From assembly GCF_040182365.1 (NCBI RefSeq), contig NZ_CP144460.1, positions 3,038,001 through 3,102,000 on the forward strand: 64,000 nt of DNA. The letters run 5' to 3'. The stretch comes from Xanthomonas sp. 10-10 (GTDB taxonomy: Bacteria > Pseudomonadota > Gammaproteobacteria > Xanthomonadales > Xanthomonadaceae). The translations under genes were made by a program, and so were the position numbers. The notes under the pieces are model-generated. The model did no database searches and was not told where the DNA came from. It saw nothing but the letters and a program-made list of their open reading frames with translations. Below are positions 57,923 to 64,000 of this stretch, piece after piece. The stretch's first letter is position 1; each line of letters starts with the position of its first letter.

Positions 57923-58248
57923 GGGCAAGAATGGGGTCTGGGCTGGCTGCAGCGGTCCGCTGCCATGGGAGATCTGCCCACTGCTGGACAGGCTCGGAAA
58001 GAGAAGAACGAGAAGTGCTGCGGAAGACAACGGCACGCGGGCGCTAGCTGCGCAGGGGCCGGTCCGGGTCAACGGTGGGCGGTGGTAGTGCTCATGTCGC
58101 ACGCTGGGCCGGCGCGAAGCGCGGGCCACCTTCTCGCAAGGGGTCTTGGGCATGAATGGTAAACCAATCAGGCGGCCACTGTGCAGGGCGGCACGGCGCC
58201 GCCGGGCGCGTGGCATGATGCCGGCCACTTGTCCTGCCGTTGCCGACC
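57923..58248. other. Divergent promoter region of thrS and the LacI regulator
   Basis: A 326-bp gap without a gene. It should contain the thrS leader and the regulator promoter. No stem-loop that clearly mimics a tRNA-Thr operator was recognised by eye. Confidence 0.5.
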
Positions 58249-59373
58249 ATGACCATCAAGGGTAAAGCCACCTCGCTGGATATCGCCTATCTGGCCGGTG
58301 TATCGCAGCCGACCGTCTCGCGCGCGTTGCGCGGCAGCCCGATGGTCAACGAGGAAACGCGCAAGCGCATCCTGCGCATCGCGCGCGAACTGAACTACAA
58401 GGTCGACAAGAACGCCTCCTCGCTGCGGCTGCGCAACGCCGGCACGCTGGCGCTGCTGTTCTTCGAAGACCCCACCGCCGACGATTCGCTGATCAACCCG
58501 TTCTTCCACTCGATGCTGGGCTCGATCACCCGCGCCTGCGCGCTGCAGGGCTACGACCTGCTGGTATCGTTCCAGCAGCTGTCCAAGGACTGGCAGGCCG
58601 ATTACGAGGACAGCAACAAGGCCGACGGCATCATCTTGCTGGGCTATGGCGACTACCAGCAATCGCGCCAGCGGTTGCAGCTGCTGGTCGAGCAAGGCAC
58701 GCATTTCGTCCGCTGGGGCGCGGCGCTGCCGGGCCAGCCGGGCATTTCGATCGGCAGCGACAATTATCAGGGCGGGCTGGACATCACCGAGCACCTGTTG
58801 GCGCAGGGGTGTCGACGGATCGCGTTTCTGGGCCACGCGTCCAACCACTATCCCGAATTCGAAGAACGCTACCGGGGCCATGTCGCGGCACTGGCGCAGC
58901 AGGATCTGGTCGCCGATGCCGGGCTGCAGTTCGATGCGATCACCACCGAGTCGTCCGGGCATGCGGCATGCCTGGCGCTGCTGGACAGCGGCAAGGCATT
59001 CGACGCGGTCTGCGCGGCCAGCGACCTGATCGCGATCGGTGCGATGCGTGCCCTGCGCGAACGCGGCCTGCGTGTGCCGCAGGACGTGGCGATCAGCGGT
59101 TTTGACGATATTGCATTGGCGGCATCGGTTGCGCCTGCCTTGTCCACCGTGCAGCAGGACACCAAGCAGGCCGGCACGCTGTTGGTGGAAAGCCTGGTCG
59201 CGCTGATCCGTGGCGAAGCGGCGCAGAGCCGCACGATCCCGGTGCGCCTGGCATTGCGCGATTCCTCGCGCAGCAACGGGCTGCAGCCGCCGCTGGGTTG
59301 GACGCCGTCGCCGGCAACGGAGTCCGGTGACGCGATGTGCGGACAGGGAGCCAGCGGAGTTGCTGGGCGCTGA
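58249..59373 (+). CDS. LacI family transcriptional regulator
   Basis: A 374-residue LacI/GalR repressor. The N-terminal helix-turn-helix is [22 protein letters not shown] (about residues 8-29), followed by the hinge helix and a periplasmic-binding-protein-like effector domain ([36 protein letters not shown]). The chosen start is ATG 58249 (MTIKGKATS); TTG at 58240 is in frame too. It converges on the glycosidase-transporter-amylase operon, so it probably represses that operon in the absence of its sugar, though the effector is not known. Confidence 0.92.
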   Translation: MTIKGKATSLDIAYLAGVSQPTVSRALRGSPMVNEETRKRILRIARELNYKVDKNASSLRLRNAGTLALLFFEDPTADDSLINPFFHSMLGSITRACALQGYDLLVSFQQLSKDWQADYEDSNKADGIILLGYGDYQQSRQRLQLLVEQGTHFVRWGAALPGQPGISIGSDNYQGGLDITEHLLAQGCRRIAFLGHASNHYPEFEERYRGHVAALAQQDLVADAGLQFDAITTESSGHAACLALLDSGKAFDAVCAASDLIAIGAMRALRERGLRVPQDVAISGFDDIALAASVAPALSTVQQDTKQAGTLLVESLVALIRGEAAQSRTIPVRLALRDSSRSNGLQPPLGWTPSPATESGDAMCGQGASGVAGR

Positions 59374-59428
59374 GGATTCGGGATTCGGGAATCGGGAATC
59401 GGGAATCGGGAATCGGGAATCGGGAATC
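59374..59428. repeat. Direct heptad repeat (GGGAATC)n
   Basis: About seven tandem copies of GGGAATC, the first two varied (GGATTCG-like), start directly after the regulator stop codon at 59373. The same heptad builds the inverted repeat at 53244-53358. Tandem heptads of this kind are prone to copy-number change. Confidence 0.9.
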
Positions 59429-59581
59429 GTTAAAGCATGCATGGCTGGCTGCAGGATCGATCGCGATCCGCCGAACCCGTTGTAGGAGCGCGCAGCTCGC
59501 TCGGTGATCGGCGTATCCAAAGAAGATACGCCAATGCATGCGTGGCGGGCTGCAAATCTCGTCGCGGCCATTGAATGCTTC

Positions 59582-59638
59582 GTAGGAGCGCACCCGGGCG
59601 CGACGGGGCGTTCCCGGCAAGCCCAGGTGCGCTCCTAC
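59582..59638. repeat. GTAG-headed palindrome containing the amylase stop codon
   Basis: GTAGGAGCGCACC and its reverse complement GGTGCGCTCCTAC form 13-bp perfect arms. The family is the same as at 147-212 and 23922-24287. The right arm overlaps the last codon of the amylase gene: the TAG stop (59635-59637, minus strand) is the TAG of the GTAG head. An extra single arm GTAGGAGCGCG lies at about 59481. Confidence 0.88.
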
Positions 59639-61308
59639 CTGTTGCGGGCGTCGCGCGCGGCTTGATCGGCCATCTGTGCGTCGAGTCGCTTGCGCAATGC
59701 GGGATCGGTGATCGGCGCATCCGACAGCAGTACGCGCACGCCGTGCGCGGGCACCGGAAGCCGCAAGCGCCCCTGCACCGGCACCTGCTCGCCGCTCATC
59801 GCGTCGCGCCAGGTACCAGGCTGCAGAAAGCGCGTCACTTCGATTTCCGCCGCCGCATCCCCCTTGTTCAGTAGCACAAGCGCGGTCTGGCTGGTACCCG
59901 CGTGCTGGTAGACGCGAAAGAACGCCGCCTGGTTTCCGCGCAGCAGCACATCCACCTGCACGCCGCGCTGCAGTGCCGGAGTGTCGCGGCGCAGGCGGGC
60001 GATCTGTTGCAGCCGGCCGAAGATCGGGCTTTGCGGTGCGGCCTTGATGCGCTCCACGCCGAAGTAATTACGGTTGCCCGCATGCTCGGCGCGTCCACGC
60101 ATGAAGCCGATTTCCGAGCCGTAATAGATCACCGGGATACCGCGCGCGGTGAACAACCAGTTGTGCGCATCGATAAAACCGGTGTCGCTGGCGTCCAGCC
60201 GCGCCATGTCGTGGTTGTCGTAAAAGCTCATCAGCTCGTACGGGTTGGCGTAAGGCCCCTGACGCAGAAACAACGGCCCGGCGAGCTGTTCGAAGCCCGC
60301 CTGCGCGTGGCCGAAGACGTCCGACAGCTGCTGCTTCAACGGAAAATCCAGCACGCTCACGCCGGCGTTGCGTGCCCAGGTGTGGCCGGCAATCTTGTCG
60401 GCGTCGTAATCGAACGCTTCGCCGAACATGAAAAATCCCGGGCGTTTTTCGCGGATGCGCGCAACGAAGGCATGCCAGAAGCGGTCCGGCATCCAGCCGA
60501 TGGTGTCGATACGGAACGCATCGGCCCCCAGCTCCATCCATTGCAGATAGGCACCGGCCAGGTAATCCAGCACCGCCGGATTGTTCTCGTTGAGGTCGGA
60601 CAATTCCGCCAGACCACCCCCTGTGTTGTAGAAGGCATGCAATGGGTTGTGCTGCGGGTCCAGTTGCGCGGGCGGCAGATTCTGATGGTCGGCAACCAGG
60701 CGACCGCGCGCATCGTAGAGCTTGCCGAAACCTGGCTGCGCCACCGGCATGGTGTAAGCCGGCGAGCCATGATTGCCGACGATATCCAGCACCACCTTCA
60801 GCTGGTTGGCATGCATGGCGCGAGTGAAGCCGGCAAAATCCAGGCCCGGGCTAGGAAGATGCTCGTCGAGCTTGTAGAAGTTCACGCCCCAGTAACCGTG
60901 ATAGCCGGTCTTGCCGTGGTCGCTGAGCGTGCTGCCGCAGGTGATCGGCTTGCCGCCGGTAAATGCCTGGTCCGGGTTGTCGACGATCGGCGTGATCCAC
61001 ACTGCGCCGAACCCCAGGTCGCGAATGTAGTCGGCGTGATCGACGATGCCTTTGAAATCGCCACCAACGTAGCCGATGTTGTCGTCGCTGCCATCGGCGC
61101 ACGGCGTGGGCACATCGAAGGTGCGATGCGCACCACCCTGCTCGCGCTGATCGTTGCCCAGGTCGCCGTTGACGAAACGGTCGGTGACCACGAAGTACAC
61201 CGCATCGGCGGCGAACGGCTCCAGGGTGCCGTAATACTCCCTGGAGGCAGGTGCGGCGCATGCCACGCCCGCATACATCGTCAACGCCACATAGATCGCA
61301 CTACGCAT
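59635..61308 (-). CDS. Secreted GH13 alpha-amylase/cyclomaltodextrinase-like enzyme
   Basis: A 557-residue GH13 hydrolase with signal peptide MRSAIYVALTMYAGVACA. The (beta/alpha)8 core shows the four classic regions: VVLDIVGNH, GADAFRIDTI with nucleophile D268, GFFMFGEAFD with acid/base E297, and FYDNHDMAR with D367. A C-terminal beta domain follows. Related Xanthomonas proteins are annotated as cyclomaltodextrin glucanotransferase, but hydrolysis and transfer cannot be told apart by eye. It overlaps the transporter gene stop by one base (TGATG). Confidence 0.92.
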   Translation of the reverse strand: MRSAIYVALTMYAGVACAAPASREYYGTLEPFAADAVYFVVTDRFVNGDLGNDQREQGGAHRTFDVPTPCADGSDDNIGYVGGDFKGIVDHADYIRDLGFGAVWITPIVDNPDQAFTGGKPITCGSTLSDHGKTGYHGYWGVNFYKLDEHLPSPGLDFAGFTRAMHANQLKVVLDIVGNHGSPAYTMPVAQPGFGKLYDARGRLVADHQNLPPAQLDPQHNPLHAFYNTGGGLAELSDLNENNPAVLDYLAGAYLQWMELGADAFRIDTIGWMPDRFWHAFVARIREKRPGFFMFGEAFDYDADKIAGHTWARNAGVSVLDFPLKQQLSDVFGHAQAGFEQLAGPLFLRQGPYANPYELMSFYDNHDMARLDASDTGFIDAHNWLFTARGIPVIYYGSEIGFMRGRAEHAGNRNYFGVERIKAAPQSPIFGRLQQIARLRRDTPALQRGVQVDVLLRGNQAAFFRVYQHAGTSQTALVLLNKGDAAAEIEVTRFLQPGTWRDAMSGEQVPVQGRLRLPVPAHGVRVLLSDAPITDPALRKRLDAQMADQAARDARNR

Positions 61309-62786
61309 CACTGCCCTCCCGAGGCGACGGGGACCCGCACCGCGCATACGCCCGCGACCAACAGGCTGAGCCCGCCGATGGCCAATGCATAGATCGGCTG
61401 GCCGCCCAACCAGACGCGCAGCACAAAGCCCAGCGCACTGGCAGCGACCAACTGCGGAATCACGATAAAGAAATTGAAGATGCCCATGTACACGCCCATC
61501 TTGGCGGCGGGCACGCTGTCGGACAGCAAGGCGTAAGGCAGCGAGAGAATCGATGCCCAGGCAAAACCGACGCCCAGCATGGACAGCAGCAACCACTGCG
61601 GGTCACGAATCACCAACATCGACAGCAGGCCCGCAGCGCCCAGCCACAGATTGCACAGGTGGCTCCAGCGCAGGCCGACTGCACGCACCAACACGGGAAT
61701 GACCAACGCTGCCAGCGCTGCAAACCCGTTGTAGGCGCCGAACAGCACACCTACCCAGTTCGCGCCATCGTTATAGGCCGCCGAGACCGTATCGGCGGCG
61801 CCGAAGTGCACCTGTGTGACCGCTGCCGTGGTGTAGATCCACATCGCAAACAGCGCAAACCACGAAAAAAACTGCACCCAGGCCAGGCGTCGCATGGTCG
61901 TCGGCATGCTGCGCAAGTCCTGCACGATGACGACCAGCATGCTGGCGCCCGGCAGCAGCCGCGTCAACGCGAGCAGCGCACCATAGGCGATGCACAGGCC
62001 GGCCAGCACGTACAGCATGCGATCGCCGTGCTGCCAGGCGATGGCCGAAGCCAGCAATACGCCAGCAACGCACCACGCCGCGCTTGATGCCCGCGACGGC
62101 AGCGCACCGCTGCCTGCGTGCGTTGCAGCAGGCGGGTGCGCGTCGTCGAAGCTGGACAGCTGCGCCGGGCTGTACTCGCGCGTGCGCAGCACTGTCCATG
62201 CGATCGAGAGGAACAACACCGCCGCGCCCAGGTAGAACGCGTAGCGCACGCTGTCGGGCAGTTGCCCCGGCGGTGCGGCGTTGGCAACGCCCCAGCGCGT
62301 GAGCAACCACGGCAGAAAGCTCGCCACGATCGCGCCGACACCGATGAAGAAGCTCTGCATCGCATAGCCGGTAGGGCGCTGCGCGGGTGGCAGCTGGTCG
62401 CCCACCAGCGCGCGGAATGGCTCCATCGAGATATTGATCGATGCATCCAGTACCCACAGCGTGCCGGCGGCAATCCACAGCAAGGGCGCGTTGGGCATCA
62501 CCAGCAGCGCCAGCGTAGTGAACACCGCGCCCACCATGAAATACGGGCGCCTCCGGCCCCAGGGCGTCCAGGTACGATCGGATAGATACCCGATGATGGG
62601 CTGCACGACCAGCCCGGTGAGCGGCGCGGCAATCCATAGCCCCGGTACATCGTCGACTTGCGCGCCGAGGGTCTGGAAAATGCGGCTGGCATTGGCGTTC
62701 TGCAGCGCAAACCCGAACTGGATGCCGAGAAAGCCGAAGCACATGTTCCAGATCTGCCAGAAGCTCAGGCGTGGTTTGGCGGTCAT
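61308..62786 (-). CDS. MFS sugar transporter (SLC45-like)
   Basis: A 492-residue major facilitator protein with 12 predicted helices. The loop motif DRTWTPWGRRRPYFMVGAVF after helix 2 (R-x-GRRRP type) is typical of the sucrose/maltose SLC45-like group. It probably imports glucose or maltose-type sugars released by the adjacent amylase and glycosidase. ATG 62786 overlaps the glycosidase stop (ATGA), and its own stop overlaps the amylase start. Confidence 0.92.
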   Translation of the reverse strand: MTAKPRLSFWQIWNMCFGFLGIQFGFALQNANASRIFQTLGAQVDDVPGLWIAAPLTGLVVQPIIGYLSDRTWTPWGRRRPYFMVGAVFTTLALLVMPNAPLLWIAAGTLWVLDASINISMEPFRALVGDQLPPAQRPTGYAMQSFFIGVGAIVASFLPWLLTRWGVANAAPPGQLPDSVRYAFYLGAAVLFLSIAWTVLRTREYSPAQLSSFDDAHPPAATHAGSGALPSRASSAAWCVAGVLLASAIAWQHGDRMLYVLAGLCIAYGALLALTRLLPGASMLVVIVQDLRSMPTTMRRLAWVQFFSWFALFAMWIYTTAAVTQVHFGAADTVSAAYNDGANWVGVLFGAYNGFAALAALVIPVLVRAVGLRWSHLCNLWLGAAGLLSMLVIRDPQWLLLSMLGVGFAWASILSLPYALLSDSVPAAKMGVYMGIFNFFIVIPQLVAASALGFVLRVWLGGQPIYALAIGGLSLLVAGVCAVRVPVASGGQ

Positions 62787-64000
62787 AGTGCGATCTCCCC
62801 GATGGCTGCCGGCCCGACGATCAACGCGCTGATCTGTGCCGTGTTGACCACCCCGTCGCGACCGCCACGGCCGCCGTTGTACTGCGCAAAGTGCGCCAGT
62901 GCGCTCATGTTGAAGCCATCGTCTAGCCGAAACGCGCAGGCCTGCCCGGCCACCACATCGAACGTCGCCTGCGTGGACACCTGCTCGCCCACGCTATGCG
63001 GCATCACGATGACGTGCGATTGCGCGGGTTTGCCCGGGCATTCCAGCACCAGCCGTTTTACCGCCGCGGTGACACCGGTATTGATCGGGCCATTGTCGTT
63101 GCGATAGCGCAGCGACACCCGATGCGGGCCGCTACGCGACGGCTTCCATTTCCAGGCTTGGTGACCGCGCAGTTCCTGCGCCGGCCCGAGCGTCAACGAA
63201 GGACCGTGCAGCGATTCGATGCCTGCCGCACGTCGGGTCAGGCTGAGCACATGCAACACGCCGTCACCGGCAAGATCCCAGTGTTCACTTGCATCCAACG
63301 CACGGCCATCCATGTACAGCGTCGTGCCTGCGGGAATGGCGATGCGATGACCACCGCCCTGCCGTAGCGCAACCGGCAGCGCAGGCGTTTGCGGTGCAAA
63401 CACCTGCACCGGCTGCGGCAGTGCGGCCAGATCGGCCTTGCGACCGACCAACTGCACCTGCGTTGTCTGGCCCTGCCGGGTAACGCGGCCGGCCACCAGC
63501 AAGTCGCCTTCTTCGTTGACGGGGCGCAGCAAGACATAGCGCCGTGCGCCCTGCTCCAGCACGATCTGCTGGCGCTCGCCGAACAGCAGCGGCAGCAGAC
63601 TACCCGGCAATTTCGGGGTGACGCTGCCATCGGCAGAGACACCGAACACGCCTTCCAGCACTGCGGAGAGATAACCCGCAACCGACCACAGCTGACGCGG
63701 CGAATTCACCACCGGGCCGCTGCGTGCGCCATCTTCCACATGCACGGCCAGGCTTTGCATCTCGTAGTTTTCCATGTTGGAGCCAGCCAGCGCACTGCCG
63801 CGCATCAGCGATTGCAGCTCAACTGCGATGCGTGGCGCATCGTCCAGCGCACGCGCTGCACGCAAGGCGTAGGCGCTGACGAATGGCCAGATGGCGCGAT
63901 TGTGATAAATCGGTTGCGCCGCCTCCTGCGGCCACACCACCGGGCTGCCACCGGCAACCACCGGATAATTGCGCAGCGCCGTGCGTGCCCGCTCTGCGGG
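62783..64000 (-). CDS. Six-hairpin glycosidase-like protein (C-terminal part, cut by window edge)
   Basis: The frame is open from the window edge to a stop at 62783, about 405 residues, and the start lies outside. The first part (YHNRAIWPFVSAYALRAA, then VNSPRQLWSVAGYLSAVLEG) belongs to the (alpha/alpha)6 barrel typical of GH15/63/65 and related debranching-type enzymes. The rest is beta-rich, with an accessory carbohydrate-binding-like domain (about the last 130 residues). The exact family cannot be named without the catalytic part. It leads the operon with the MFS transporter and amylase. Confidence 0.75.
   Translation of the reverse strand, partial: PAERARTALRNYPVVAGGSPVVWPQEAAQPIYHNRAIWPFVSAYALRAARALDDAPRIAVELQSLMRGSALAGSNMENYEMQSLAVHVEDGARSGPVVNSPRQLWSVAGYLSAVLEGVFGVSADGSVTPKLPGSLLPLLFGERQQIVLEQGARRYVLLRPVNEEGDLLVAGRVTRQGQTTQVQLVGRKADLAALPQPVQVFAPQTPALPVALRQGGGHRIAIPAGTTLYMDGRALDASEHWDLAGDGVLHVLSLTRRAAGIESLHGPSLTLGPAQELRGHQAWKWKPSRSGPHRVSLRYRNDNGPINTGVTAAVKRLVLECPGKPAQSHVIVMPHSVGEQVSTQATFDVVAGQACAFRLDDGFNMSALAHFAQYNGGRGGRDGVVNTAQISALIVGPAAIGEIAL

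Noticed and set aside
55421..58162. 913-codon open frame opposite infC and thrS
   Set aside because: It is antisense to thrS and infC with the mirror composition expected from their codon use; no family resemblance.

Overview
The window looks like a chromosome segment of a Xanthomonas species (Gammaproteobacteria, Lysobacterales). The evidence is the high G+C, a complete 12-gene xanthan (gum) operon in the gumB-to-gumM order, the ihfA/pheT/pheS/rplT/rpmI/infC/thrS block next to it, and GTAG-headed palindromic repeats. The species cannot be fixed from the sequence alone. No prophage, insertion sequence, CRISPR array or plasmid function was seen; almost everything reads as core chromosome.

Layout. 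1-8.7 kb: a tightly overlapped minus-strand hydroxyproline catabolic operon (4-hydroxyproline epimerase, three-subunit D-hydroxyproline dehydrogenase, deaminase, alpha-ketoglutarate semialdehyde dehydrogenase) ending in an M24 Xaa-Pro peptidase, with a divergent PAS-AraC regulator. 8.9-12.2 kb: ftsY, mutY and yggX. 13-14.2 kb: a thiol-switch ArsR regulator with two YeeE/YedE half-transporters. 14.4-16.1 kb: a LOV-domain hybrid histidine kinase. 16.4-24.3 kb: methyltransferase, secreted protein, S41 peptidase, tRNA-Phe, lipocalin, lipoprotein and acyl-CoA dehydrogenase, followed by a 99-bp tandem palindrome array. 24.4-27.5 kb: an HNH protein and dxs.

27.9-33.7 kb holds a translationally coupled six-gene operon: gumO (ketosynthase III-like), gumP (metallo-beta-lactamase fold), a 3beta-HSD-type SDR, a GT21-like glycosyltransferase, an alpha/beta hydrolase and a GT1-type glycosyltransferase. 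Together they look like an uncharacterised glycolipid pathway, and this is the best candidate here for an undescribed system. 33.9-49.6 kb: gumN, a DUF985 cupin, and gumM back to gumB. The gum genes provide priming and assembly of the pentasaccharide (D, M, H, K, I), acetyl and pyruvyl decoration (F, G, L), flipping (J), polymerisation (E) and export (C, B).

50-58 kb: tRNA-Pro with a strong terminator, a MerR-like regulator, ihfA, pheT, pheS, rplT, rpmI, infC (apparent ATC start) and thrS. 58.2-64 kb: a LacI-type regulator converging on an overlapped operon of a six-hairpin glycosidase (cut by the window edge), an MFS sugar transporter and a secreted GH13 amylase, probably for uptake and breakdown of maltodextrin-like sugars.
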